DNA of 64,000 bases from Marthasterias glacialis (taxonomy: Eukaryota > Echinodermata > Asteroidea > Forcipulatida > Asteriidae), in assembly GCA_911728455.2 (NCBI GenBank), contig OU452219.1, positions 8,802,320-8,866,319 on the forward strand, read 5' to 3'. The position numbers were made by a program, and so were the translations under genes. Below the pieces are notes generated by a model. The model worked only from the letters and a program-made list of their open reading frames with translations, was not told where the DNA came from and made no database searches. Of this stretch, positions 43,201-54,481 are shown piece by piece. Each line of letters opens with the position of its first letter. Position 1 is the stretch's first letter.

Positions 43201-46200
43201 CTAAGAATCCTGAGCATCTTCTCTTGCCATCTGCTCTATTAACCTCTGTCTTTCCTGGGCTTGTCTCATTCTCATCAACACTAAACTTTCATAGTCCTTT
43301 GTTTCACCTCCGGTTGATGAAGATGTTGTAAAACTACCATTGGATTGACCAGGGGTCTTCTCCGTTTGTTTAGCGCTCAATGGAGAATAAACAGATGGTG
43401 ACGATTCCTTTGAGTGTATTGTCTTTGTTTCAGTAGTCCACTCTGACTCATGGGAGTTACAATCAGCGCTGTTGCTCTGGGACCCTTCTAGAGAAGGTCT
43501 TGCCTCATCAGTGTTTGATTTCACATCTGTTGTCTTTTGCTGCTGTGCATTCCTCATCCTCTCCAAGACCAAAGACTCAAAGTCTGATTCGGTGGTGTTT
43601 ACAGATTGCTGAAAGAGAAAGATCGATGGAGGTCATTTAGCAGGATCGATGAAGGTCATTTGGGGCGTATCGTGGCCGAGCGGTCACACGCACAGGACTC
43701 AAGCTCTGGTGTTTCTGATCAGCAGAGTGTGGGTTCCAGTCCCAGTCTTGACACTTGTGTCCTTAAGCAAGACACTTGACTATTATTACTTCGTCCTTCA
43801 AATGGGACGTAAAGCCGTAGGTCCCATGTGTTGTGTAACACACGTAAAAGAACCCAGAACACTTGTTGAAAAGGGGTTTTCTGGTATAGGTGGCCGCAGA
43901 TTGCGCCCCAACACCTTGTAAACCATTGGTGCTGTGTAACAAATGGGTCTTAAGTTTCAAACATACATCTGCAACCCTTGTAGACAAAATTATGAGCGCT
44001 TTGAGCAGTGGCGCAACTAAGAAGGCACGGGGGAGGGGGGGGGCCACGTGCCCCCCAAACTGCTGTCTGTGCCCCCCCGGTTGCCCCCTCATATGAAATC
44101 TGGACTTTTGAGATTAAAAATTACCAGAATAAAATGTTACATTTTCAGAGCTTTTATGTAGTAATTTCAATTTTTTGTTAACTATTTGTTTTCATTATTT
44201 ACACGCAGAATGTATTTTGTTTTACCTCAACACGTCAGAAGAGTGCTGAAAAGGGGCTTGTTTAGGAAAAATACAAACGGAAACTGCAATTTTAATTGGC
44301 CAAAAGTGCCCCCCTAGGAAAAATGGTGCCCCCCTTGTGCCCTCCTAAAATTTGACCCTAGTTACGGTGCTGGCTTTTAGATGCCCTCAGGTGTGATATA
44401 GCACTATAAGAACTGCATACTATTATTAACATTATCAGTCAATATTAATTTACGACAGTGATAATAAAAGTGATAATAATAACAAAATAGAATACATGTA
44501 ATATGATAAAAACAGAAATCTTGGAAAAGACATGAATGACACTCGCTTGTTACATCATATCGAAATTGCTCAGAGTAATTTTGTCTATTCAATGTCAAAT
44601 TGTCCAAGGACAGTAGTATTCGTTTTTGTACTGACATCTTGAGAAAAACGCCAACATTGTTATGCACAAAAACAATAAGATCTGTGAAGTTATCAATTGA
44701 AATGTTATTTTTTTATTGTTAGGTTTCTTCAACTTTCGCCCAAATGTTCTTGTGGTTTTGATTGTGTAGATTTTCTGTTCCGTTTCTCCTTTCGTTTTTG
44801 TTTTAACTTTGTAAATAGGCCCCTATTCCTTTAACATACTAGTTGTTAATTGATTTCCCTTATTTGATGCGAAGTTGTAATTTGTTTTGTGATTGTAAGT
44901 TGTGATCTGATTAAACAGAGTATGAACTCAACAGAGAATAAAAAAAAAAGCAAAAAAAAAAGCACTATATTTGAGAAACATTCAAAGATGTAGAAAATTC
45001 TCACATATGTGCATAGGCTAATCTGAAGAGATGAGTTTTGAGAGACTGTTGGAAGGGTGTGTCTTTCAGAAGGTCAGGGAAAGAGTTCCAGAGGTGGGGG
45101 GCAATGTTTAGTGAAGGCCCGTCCCCATAAGTAGCTAAGCAGGGCTGGGGAAACTAAGAGCGTGCTGCCCGATGACCTCAGACCTGGCCTGACACTGCAG
45201 GGCAAGGGCAAGTTCTGAAGGTAGGGAGGGGCTATAGACCATGGCATACCCTGAATGTCAGGAGAATCATCTTGTCAAGACTTTAAAGATTAATGAGTAA
45301 CCAGTGGAGATTGTGTAGGATGGGTGAGATATGGGAAGACATAGAACCTCTTCAGGGTACGACTATCTTCTGCTCCTTCCATCCATCACCATTCAATATC
45401 TATTACTCATGGCTGTTCCTAAAATTATACCACTGTTATGATGTTCTTAAATGGCACTAAGTAAAACTACAAGTTTATAAAGAGCTTTGTGAAACTGAGC
45501 CAGGAATGGCATGTTGATTTGTCATTGAGCCACAGTGGTAATCATTGTACGATGTCTTACCTGTGCTCTTGACAGGGTCGGCTGACCAGTCAGCCATGAT
45601 AGCTGCAGTGGGTTACTACTTAGCCCCATCTCATTCCTTACTGCAAGTTCCTGTGGATGCACAATAGTGTTGTTATTTCTCTCAAGTCCTTTAAAAAGAC
45701 AGCAGTTGAATTGCAGTTTACAGGGTTCTGCCAAGGATTTTTTTATTGGCGGAAAGAAAAATGCGGCCCAATGCACAGCGCGCACATGCGCGCTGCAGTT
45801 GGGCCACCATTCCACAGTGTGTATGCCCCGTGAGTCGTGGAAAAACAGTTTACGGCATAGCATGGTCTCGCTCTGTATGTTCATTTTCCCTTGCATTAAA
45901 CGCTATGAAATAAATAGGGTACGTGATGATGAAACTGGTATCATGTTATGCCAAGTGTAAAGCTATGATCAGCGTAACTGGAAACCATTGCAAAATCAAT
46001 GCGGTCCGCTGGAAAAGAGTCGAAGTTTCAAACTAACGTACGTTAATGTTAAGAAGTACTCGAAACTTATGGCTTTGGATACACCTTTTTACTGGTAATT
46101 ACAAAATTTTACATGTTTTTGAAAATATGTGAAAGGAAATGGGCAATTTTAATTCAAAAACTTGGTCGGGGAATCTTGAGTGCTGGGCGGGTTTTCCGGC

Positions 46201-49200
46201 ACCGACTACAGCATACATAAACAAGGTCAAACACATTTGAAAAGTTTAACATGTAGAATGCCGGCACGTTAATCTGGAAGTTGCGGGCTCAAATCCCGTT
46301 CTAGTCAACTTTCCTTTGTTTACCCCTCATGTACAACACATAATGTTTGAAGAAAACAGTAGTCAGATATAGTCAATATCAATAGTCAGCAGTCAATATC
46401 AGATCCAATATTTTGTCTGTCCGCTAAATATTATAAATTTAATCAAAGAAATTTAGAATACATTACGCTGCTGATCCACAAGTGATGATCCATAATAATA
46501 GATGACATTTGTGTATTTTGAGGCAACGTTAGTGTTAACGAGAAAACCTTGAGCACTGTAAAAATGTACTCACTGCTGCTCTTGATGTTCCAAATTCTAC
46601 AACAGCACTTCCATTCTTTTTGCTTGACACAAGAAGGTTGGTTATTGAACCATACTGAAAGAGAAATATATGTTGAAAAAAATGAATGGAGAGCTGGTCT
46701 TTTGCCAGTGGACTTGGTGGACTAACGTGTTGTCCCAGGCTGATTAAATTTTCGGACATATTTATAACACATTTGTATTGGTTACAAAACACCATGTGAT
46801 AAAAATTTAATTAAAAAAAACAAATTTGATTAACAAAAAAAAAAAAAACAACAACAACAGGAAAGGGCTGCACAGCAAGACTTTGTACTGTGTTTTTTCA
46901 ATTTTTCAATGGTTTTACAGCTAAGAAACCACAAACGAAAAAAAAATCAGCTAATCAGCTTAAACTGTTGCATGCCTGCTTAAAATGTGAAAGTTCAAGT
47001 TGTGACCAAAATCAAGTTTGGGAAGTCAGCTTTGAAACTGTGCGTACCCTGAATGCAGTCATTTATTTCCAGAATTTGTTTTTGCAACTTCTAAATGAAG
47101 TGTAGCATTTTATGTCTAGTAACATGCATGACATTACATATATTTATTAATACAGGGTGCAGCTGAGATTATAAACATCTGCTGTAGAATAAAGAGGGTC
47201 GTGGGTTCGATTTCCATGCAAATTGTCTGGATTTTTTGGTCTAGCCTCGGGGTATACCAGGGTTCTCCCTAGGAGTTTTCAAAACTGTCGGTCACTCTGG
47301 ACCTAAATTTTTTAAAGTTTGGCCGAAGCTAACTGAATTGAAATGAGGTCCTCAGAATTTTTTTTTTTTTTAACTGAATGTTTATGTTTGGTTTTAAAAG
47401 CTGTACCGAAGCAATCCGGTGCTTTTTAAATGCTTTTCTAAAACAATTTTTTGTGAATTTGACCTTAAATCTAATAATGGCCTGCAATTTGTGCATCTCA
47501 GCCCGATTGGCTAGCTTGTGCATGGGGGGAAACCTGGTATACAGTGCTCTATAATCACATAGGTGACAGACTAAGCTAATATTCATTATCTTTCTTCTAA
47601 ACAAGAGCATTCCGTCTTTCACTGAACACCAACCTACCTTTTGGAGGGCTTTGTACAAGATGTCATAATTGTAACCACCATTGGTCTCATCGGTTTTCTT
47701 GCTCTTCCATTTGATTTTAAGTCTCGGAGGATCATCTGATCAGACAAAATATTTATGTCAGAATGATAATCTCTTCAGGAACGGAAATCACCAATTAAAG
47801 TCCCAGCTCAAAATCGGTAAGAAAGAAAAACATAAATGTTCACAGATTTACATACTGACCCATTTCACTTGACGTCATCATCACAATAATCTTGGTTGCG
47901 CCATTTTGGAAGTCAGTGCCACTGTGTGTTATGCAATGTAGTGCAGAATTTAGGCGACACGGTGTTTACACATATACCTGTAATTGTCTTCCAAAATGGT
48001 GAGCGTGCCACAGTTGCCGCGTGTGACGTGCAAGCAAGGGGTCGATACCTCACATGGTATAGAGATAATGATGGTAGAAAATTTTCCTTGAATTATTTCT
48101 GCCTGAAGTGTTACCGTTTTTGAATAATAAACAAAATAAGATCCAACGTTTAGTTTTTGTCTCATAAGACCAAAACTCTGCCTAATGCGTACAAAAATGT
48201 TGAATGCATTTGTACCATTTTCTCACAAATGAAACATCAAAATGAGCAGAAATTCTCAAAGGTTGGTTTTACTACATATATCTTGATTTGTGCGAAGAAT
48301 GGAATCATTTACAGACACTATACCAATGTTGATCGGGGGCTTTCAAGACATCGTACAGTTAGGCAGTCTTATATAGAGTAACTCAATCCTCTAATCCAAG
48401 TCATCACAAATGAGACTCGAGTCTGACTCGAATCTGAGTCACGAATCATACAACACCGCAGTTGGAGTAATCATTTGAACTGTTTGCGTAAACGGTTTGT
48501 TTCCTGCTTCTGAAAGCTTTGAACAAAATTGCCACTTGTTATCCTGAATAATATATGTACTCAAATGCCGTCATCTTTAAATAAATGAATTTTATGTTTT
48601 CATGTAAATCCTCTCCGTTGGAGCATCTCTCTTGGTGATCCTCCTTACCTCCCTTGTCTTTTGCTGCATTTTGTCTTGTTCGTTACGGGTTATTTTAAAC
48701 TCGTTTGTTTTTCACTTGTTTCCACTTGACTGCTTCTGTTACTCCAGTATACTTGTATGTGTGTGTTGTGTTGTCATTTAGCCTTTGAGAGGTTGAAACT
48801 TGAGGCCAGTAACCGTGAGGCCTAATCTAATCTTATGATAGCTGCCTTTGTAACTCAAGTCAACGCAGGAGCTGAAAAATTGGACATGGTTTGACAAGAA
48901 AAGGCAAACTGCTTTTACCATTATCCTGTGTTTGATTGCTCCCAGTCCTGATTTGCTCCTTCAGTAGCCTCTGCTCCTCAGCGAGGACCCTAGAACCCTC
49001 TTCTTGTAACTTCTTGATCTGAAAAATACAATCAAAAGTCTTGTCAAAAATGTCCAAGATGGTTCTTTTTGTCTACCAAAATAATGAACCAGTAGGGGAC
49101 AGCAAGGGGACAGCAGGCATACCAGGTCAGGGCTCGAATTAACCCATGGCATCCACAGCAAGGCTATGCGGTGCAATCTGCAGCCAACCATGCCAGAAAC

Positions 49201-52200
49201 ACCGGGACAAACCCCTTCTCTTAATGATAAGTGTACTGGGTTCTTTTACGTGCATTACACAACACACGGGTCCAACAGTTTTACGTCCCATCCAAAGGGC
49301 AAAACAATGGTCAAGGGTCTTGCTCAAGGACACAGATGCCATGACCTAGACTCGAACCCACACTCTTGACAACATCAAAACTTGAGTCCGGTGCACTAGA
49401 CCACTCGGCCACAACACTCCACATGCATCATGGCGCTTGCATTTTGTATCTTCGGTGAGATTTCTGAATGAACGAGACATCCAATTTGTCACAAGGCACT
49501 CACTGTGAAAGCAGGTTTTTTTATCATAGTTTATTAATTGGGTTACATCTCAATTGCCTTACCACTCGTGCCAATTTCTGTGCTGCATCCTGACTGCTCT
49601 GTTGCTCTTCTCTGTAAGCTGCCTCTCTAGCCTCAAGATCTGTCAAGAAGAGTGCAATGCTTGATTGGTAACGTCTTAAAGTTCATGTTAGCGATTATAT
49701 CATTATTATATCATTTTCAAGGCTCGCCCATTGACAGCGCCGTAACTAGGGTAAAATTTTAGGAGGGCACAAGGGGGGGGGTACCATTTTACCTAGGGGG
49801 CACTTTTGGCCAATTAAAATTGTAGTTTCCGTTTGTATTTTTCCCAAACAAGCCCCTTTTCAGCACTCTTCTGACGTGTTGAGGTAAAACAAAATACATT
49901 CTGAGTGTCAATAATAAAAAAATACTTTTAAAAACATTGAAACTACTACATAAAAGCTCAAATAGCTAAAATGTGACATTTTGTTCTGGTAATTTTTAAT
50001 CTCAAAAGTCCAGATTTCAAATGCGGGGGGGGGGGGGGGGGGGGGGGGGCACAGACATCAGTTTGGGGGGCAGGTGCCAAAGCTGGCATATCTTTGCATG
50101 TAATTCTATCAAAAATCACTCATTTCATCACTCACAGGCATTTCTTATGACAGAAACTGATAATTGACCTTGAAACTCTGCAGAACATAAGTGGAAGGCA
50201 CGTCCAAAAAGTACTTTTGAATACATCAATTCTCAAAGAAACCCTTGCTCAGTGCATATCCTATGGGCTTCTGGTACTGGTTGGAGCCAGGCTGTGTGAA
50301 GTGGGCGTGGCTTACAGTGGAACTACATCACACTTACGTACAGGATACAATTTAATGTAATTTAACGGCAACTGAACTGAATAGAATATTGGCACTTTCT
50401 TCCTGCTTTCTGACCTTCTTTGACTTTCCTTCTTTTACTCTCGAGGGCTCTGTTTCTCAACTCGGCAGCCTTCTTTGCCTTTAAAACTTTATCATAGGCA
50501 GCCTGTGGCAAACGAGAGAAAAAAGAAAAAGAAAAAAAGAAAAAACATTATTAAAATTGACCCGGAAATTTAATTCACTGAAAAGAATCCCACAACATTA
50601 ATTGGCTTACACTCAAAGGATTTTTTAATTGAAGTACCTCAATAACTTCTCAATAATAAACTTTTAAGAAGAGATATAGAGAGAAAGTTGTTTTGATAAT
50701 CAAGCAGAATAAATATATATTAAGCCCTTTTCACACTTGTGTGCCAATTCCCAGGAAACAAACCCCTGAAAGTTCACGGGGAATTTTAATGTCACCGCCA
50801 CCCCATGTTCGTTTCACACTAATAACTTTTCCTCACTCAGTATGCTAGCCCTGGGGTTCTCTCGCTTAAACCTACCCCCAAGCAAGGGTAGCTATTTCTC
50901 TGGAAATGGCTCTTCCCTAGGAGTTAAATCTGAAAAGGTCAACCAAATTTTCCCTAAAATCTACTATAAAAATAACTCCTGCAAAAGGGGCTTTAGTGAG
51001 TTCTACACAAAAAACACCCTTTAGGGCCCACATTGCCATGCCAACCATTTTATCAACTGATACAAAAATAAGTTATAATTTTGAATAAAGTTAGGTCAAA
51101 GGAAACTTACTCTTGCTTCAGAGTCTGTGAGGATTTGCAGAGCATTAGAGAGCTCCTCCCATTGTTTGGCTGTTTAGAGAAGTTTTGAGAAAATATTTAA
51201 CAATAATAATAATGGAGTCTTGTGTAGCGCCGGTATTCGCCAAAAAGGCGCTCAAGGTGCTTGCTCATGATATAACAATTAGTTTTAATCAGATGAGTTT
51301 TGAGAGAAATTTTTAATGATGATGTAGAATCCGCAGCCCTGATATGGTACAGAAAAACTATTCCACACTTTTCCGGCAGTAACCAGGAATAAATGTGCTC
51401 CCCATGAATTCTTGACCATGTGCTCTACCAGGAGACTTTGATCAGCCGATCGTAGGTTACTGCGTGATGGGAGTGTCCTGTGTGACAAGATCTGAGATGT
51501 AGGATGGTGCCACATTTTGCAATGGTTTGTAGACGAGAAGACCAAGTTTGAAAACTATCCAATGGAGGTGCTTGAGGATAGGAGTGATGTGTGATCGTTT
51601 GCGCGACAGAGTAACTAGTCTTGCAGCCATGATTTTTCACACGGTCAGTAAGTTTATTTTTTGGAAACTGATGTATTGTAAGAAGTCTTTGGAGCATTTT
51701 GAGGAAGTTTGTCTTGTATTTTCATTATCAAATCACAGGTTCTCTGTCCTTTGTATCAGTGTGACCTTGTTTGATCCTTTGTTGCATTTGAGAAAGTTCA
51801 GGCATTTTTAGTGATTTATATTCATGGATAGTTTGGAGATTTTTGGATTGTAACAGTACATGTATATTGAAAAGTATGGCATCAAAATACTTTATTATAA
51901 TAACTATGTGTATGAAATATAAAACGGGGAGCTCAAACTCAAAACCGGGAGTCCAAGAGACACCCAGATGGCCGTCTGGCTTACACAACGCCTTGAAAAA
52001 TGTACAAGGATGAGAGTTTAATTCTGAACATGGTTTCAGATGGTTTGAACCTAAAGTTGAAGTCATCCTTTTTTCTTCTAATCAAGCTCAATGTGGCCAA
52101 AATGCGGCCTGGGAGAAAAATAGTTAAACTACAATATTTAATATCCACAGATGTTTAACTTTACCTGCTGCAGGGTTGTCTGGATTTTTGTCCGGGTGGC

Positions 52201-54481
52201 ACGTCAGGGCTTTCTTCCTGTAAGCTTTCTTGATCTGTTTTGGAACAGGTTTTGAATAGAGATGATAAAATGCAACTTTACTAAAACTGTGTTTTTAAAA
52301 AAATCTTCAAAGTGCTGGTATAAAAAATAAATACTAGCTTGTAATCATTCGTCAATAAAACATTTGTGACAATAACATTTGCCAGTTTGATCAAATGACT
52401 TCATGAAAGCACTGGGGAAGCTAAGTAAAAGGACACATTTAGTTGGTTAAAACGGCCAACCCAACTGTAAGGGAAGCGGCTCTCGATAAGCTACACAAAT
52501 GATGGGGGCTGGCAGTGTGGCTAAGGATACACCAGATGTCAAAAATCCACATGCCACACTAGTGCAGATGTGTCAAATGTGTGTCACTGTGCTGTATACA
52601 TGTTGGGCGCAATCGGTCGATTTACGCAGTTGGTCGATTCGGAAGGATAGCTCGGACTTTACTTACTCTTAAAAAAATATGCCTCCAGAGTTGTGAATTG
52701 TAAAGAAATCATGTCCAACTGGTGGCAGCGGGATTGACCGATAAAGCGTCATGATCGACCAATCGCGCAACGACCGACCGATCCGATTGCACCCAACATA
52801 CAACTCGGTCATGTGTAGTAGTAGTACTGTCAGTGTGACTGTGACGGTGAGCGAGTGTGACTACACTCAAGTCTACAGAGCAGCACTCAGCAGCAGGTAG
52901 CCCAGTGCCAATTCACTTTGCATTGCATCTATTGGGGAAAAGTTTTCATATCCGACTGCCACTTTCTGAGGGAATCTTTTGATTTTTTACTGGATATGCT
53001 TTATTTCCCTTTTTTAAATATTCCTCTCAAGAAATTGGTAGCTAAAATGCTAAACATTGACCTTAAAAAAAGAAAATTCAAGCCGACATTTCACTGCGCG
53101 GCCGGCACTCTTGAGCATGAGCCCAAAAGAACTAAAATGTCGTTTAGCGAGTAGCGTTGTCAAGCCCAACATACACGTAAAAATGGCCTATTTTTCATGA
53201 TTTCAACACTTTGTAAATGTATTAGTTAGAAAAAGTGCCTGTTTACATTCTGTCAACCTTTCTGGACAGGTAAGGATATAATTTGACCTAAATTAAGGGA
53301 GATAAAGTGGCAGCCGGATACGGCATTTTAGCCTCTATTGGCACCAGCACCAATTGTTGTGGCCGCTGTAAATTTCGACCTGTCCCTGTGGTTTATTTAA
53401 ATACTGGTGTGAGACTGGTGGGTGTCTGGTAGCCCCACTAGTGTGGCAAGGATTTTTGACATCGGTTGAATCCTTAGCCACACGTCCAAGTCTATCTTTT
53501 GTGCAGCTCGTCCCCCAATCCGCCGCATCAAAACCTAACGGGTGCGGCGCTGGATTTTAACCAACTAAATGTGTCCACATACCTCTTAGCTTCCCTCCGG
53601 TACTTTGGCTGTTGAAGTTACTAACCTTATTAAGGGCAAATAATCATTTGAATTTTGCTCAAAATTACTCCACACAAATAGACATCGGCTAGCGATCGGG
53701 GCCATTTTGATTACCCAGAATGCAATGCCATCACGAAGTCACGAGAGTGCAAAAACAATTCAGCGGCTGTTTCACGTGACAGCTACAGCTAATGAAACAG
53801 TTTAGAATACAAAATGCATGGAGTCAGAAAAAGTGCATGCACCAAATCTATGCATGGCATCGGTTGCATGCACGCATAGTTTGGTACTTGCACTTTTTGC
53901 TGACTCCATTCTGAAATTGTTTTTATACTCTCGCGCCACACGTGATTTCGTGATGGCATTGCATTCTGGGTAATCAAAATGGCCCCGATCGCTAGCCGAT
54001 ATCTATTTGTGTGGAGTAATTTTGAGCAAAATTCAAATGATTATTTGCCCTTATAAGGTTAGTAACTTCAACAGCCAAAGTACCGGAGGGAAGCTAAGAG
54101 GTATGTGGACACATTTAGTTGGTTAAAATCCAGCGCCGCACCCGTTAGGTTTCGATGCGGCGGATTGGGGGACGAGCTGCACAAAAGATAGACTTGGACG
54201 TGTGGCTAAGGATTCAACCGATGTCAAAAATCCTTGCCACACTAGTGGGGCTAGGTGTCTGGCCATGGTCTGGCAGACTGGCTGGCAGACTGGTGAGTGG
54301 TGTTGTCAATTTTTATTTTATTTTAAACGTCAGGCAGTTTAACAAGACACTGTGTATTCTTCTGCAACCAAGGTGCCTAACTAACATTAACAAACTTACT
54401 TACCTCGACTGGTGTGGCCTCTGGAAGAACCCCAAGTATTTCATACAGATCTGTCTCACTTGCCTGGTTGTGGGGCGCCAT
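43201..54481 (-). CDS. DNAJC17: DNAJC17, J-domain and RRM protein (10 exons, 382 aa)
   Basis: Coding exons (minus): 54404-54481, 52165-52234, 51111-51169, 50415-50502, 49563-49639, 48919-49018, 47638-47735, 46574-46654, 45561-45650, 43201-43608. All introns are GT-AG and the phases close exactly to 383 codons. The J domain spans about residues 9-77 (DLYEILGV, then [12 protein letters not shown] and the HPD triad at 39-41). A Lys/Glu/Arg-rich helix (about 78-150, [19 protein letters not shown]) is followed by an RRM (about 163-240, [35 protein letters not shown]) and a Ser/Thr-rich tail. DNAJC17 is a nuclear Hsp40-type co-chaperone associated with spliceosomes in other animals. Exon 10 carries two copies of the conserved C-terminal motif (256-271 and 352-369), and the protein is longer than the human one (about 304). 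Confidence 0.95.
43660..44005 (+). mobile_element. tRNA-Leu-like SINE, DNAJC17 intron 9
   Basis: The head reads GTGGCCGAGCGGTCACACGC, then GGACTCAAGCTCTGGTG, a long variable arm and GTGTGGGTTCCAGTCCC. The CAA in ACTCAAGC sits where a leucine tRNA (CAA) anticodon would be. The body holds TCCTTAAGCAAGACACTTGA, AATGGGACGTAAAGCCGTAG and ACACGTAAAAGAACCCAGAA. The tail ends near TATGAGCGCTTTGAGCA. The second copy is at 49130-49421 (minus). Confidence 0.8.
44007..44372 (-). repeat. G-run-bounded dispersed repeat, copy C (minus)
   Basis: Reverse-complement copy of 17230-17600. It opens on the plus strand with GTGGCGCAACTAAGAAGGCA and a C/G-run tract, and ends with AAATTTGACCCTAGTTACGG. It abuts the SINE at 43660-44005. 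Confidence 0.8.
45005..45360 (+). repeat. Dispersed repeat with GATGAGTTTTGAGAGA
   Basis: Contains GAAGAGATGAGTTTTGAGAG, AAAGAGTTCCAGAGGTGGGG, GAAGGCCCGTCCCCATAAG and TTAATGAGTAACCAGTGGAG. The same kind of sequence, more diverged, is at 51200-51650 (GCGCCGGTATTCGCCAAAAA, AGATGAGTTTTGAGAGA, CTATCCAATGGAGGTGC). It is probably the body of a retroelement; no intact ORF remains. Confidence 0.55.
46225..46330 (+). mobile_element. tRNA-like SINE fragment, DNAJC17 intron 8
   Basis: The B-box-like GCGGGCTCAAATCCCG is followed by TTCTAGTCAACTTTCCTTTG, a tRNA-like head without a recognisable intact cloverleaf. A comparable fragment with GTGGGTTCGATTTCCATGC is at 47150-47230 in intron 7. Confidence 0.45.
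47802..48150 (+). mobile_element. CCCAGCTCAA-family element, copy in DNAJC17 intron 6
   Basis: Begins AAAGTCCCAGCTCAAAATCG with GTAAGAAAGAAAAACATAAA and TTCACAGATTTACATACTG. The later part GATGGTAGAAAATTTTCCTT with GAATTATTTCTGCC matches the right-hand region of 13199-13562 and the fragment at 37640-37830. It is interrupted in the middle by unrelated sequence (about 47870-48040). Confidence 0.6.
49130..49421 (-). mobile_element. tRNA-Leu-like SINE, DNAJC17 intron 5
   Basis: Read on the minus strand: GTGGCCGAGTGGTCTAGTGC, GGACTCAAGTTTTGATG, a variable arm and GTGTGGGTTCGAGTC, with CAA again at the anticodon place. The body follows with GAGCAAGACCCTTGACCATT and GTAATGCACGTAAAAGAACC. It ends near GGTTGGCTGCAGATTGCACC and GCCATGGGTTAATTCGAGC. 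It is better preserved than the copy at 43660-44005 in the B-box. Confidence 0.8.
49735..50085 (+). repeat. G-run-bounded dispersed repeat, copy D, with a G-run of over 20
   Basis: Same landmarks as 17230-17600 (GCCGTAACTAGGGTAAAATT, CACTTTTGGCCAATTAAAAT, CTCTTCTGACGTGTTGAGGT, AAGTCCAGATTTCAAATG). It carries an uninterrupted G-run of more than 20 near 50026-50049. It lies in DNAJC17 intron 4. Confidence 0.8.
51200..51650 (+). repeat. Dispersed repeat, diverged relative of 45005-45360, DNAJC17 intron 2
   Basis: Begins after an AATAATAAT tract with TAGCGCCGGTATTCGCCAAA and AAGGCGCTCAAGGTGCTTGC, followed by GATGAGTTTTGAGAGA and ACTATCCAATGGAGGTGCTT. It has no intact ORF. Confidence 0.5.
52431..52565 (+). 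repeat. Partial relative of the 53431-54252 fold-back arm
   Basis: GGACACATTTAGTTGGTTAA and, further on, GTGTGGCTAAGGATACACCA with GATGTCAAAAATCCACATGC and CACACTAGTG follow the order of the right arm of 53431-54252, with a different middle. It represents a third, diverged half-element in the same intron. Confidence 0.65.
52599..52799. mobile_element. Short inverted-repeat element, DNAJC17 intron 1
   Basis: The left end GTTGGGCGCAATCGGTCGAT pairs with the right end GACCGATCCGATTGCACCCA followed by AC, allowing a few mismatches. It is about 200 bp with no ORF. Confidence 0.6.
52932..53330 (+). mobile_element. MITE-like element, plus copy, DNAJC17 intron 1
   Basis: Homologue of 29573-30065 in the opposite orientation. 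Ends: GGGGAAAAGTTTTCATATCC with GACTGCCACTTT, and AAAGTGGCAGCCGGATACGG with CATTTTAGCC, which are imperfect inverted repeats. This copy lacks the 71-bp palindrome and so shows the uninterrupted target CCACTTTAT (as ATAAAGTGG). The frame running through it is not protein coding. Confidence 0.8.
53431..54252. mobile_element. 822-bp fold-back element in DNAJC17 intron 1
   Basis: Arms of about 335-340 bp (53431-53763 and 53911-54252) are inverted copies with few differences. Shared words include AGCCCCACTAGTGTGGCAAG, GACATCGGTTGAATCCTTAG, CCAATCCGCCGCATC, GTACTTTGGCTGTTGAAGTT and TACCCAGAATGCAATGCCAT. The short centre has its own smaller inverted repeat (ATGGAGTCAGAAAAAGTGCA at 53818 against the end at 53909). 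It has no coding content; the frame at 54155-54511 is an artefact. Confidence 0.9.

Noticed and set aside
43660-43760. A functional tRNA-Leu gene
   Set aside because: The head lacks an intact acceptor stem and continues into a body shared with the copy at 49130-49421. It is a SINE.
44936-44960. A-tract as the end of a processed retrogene
   Set aside because: No coding-like sequence precedes it and no flanking duplication is seen. It is treated as simple repeat.
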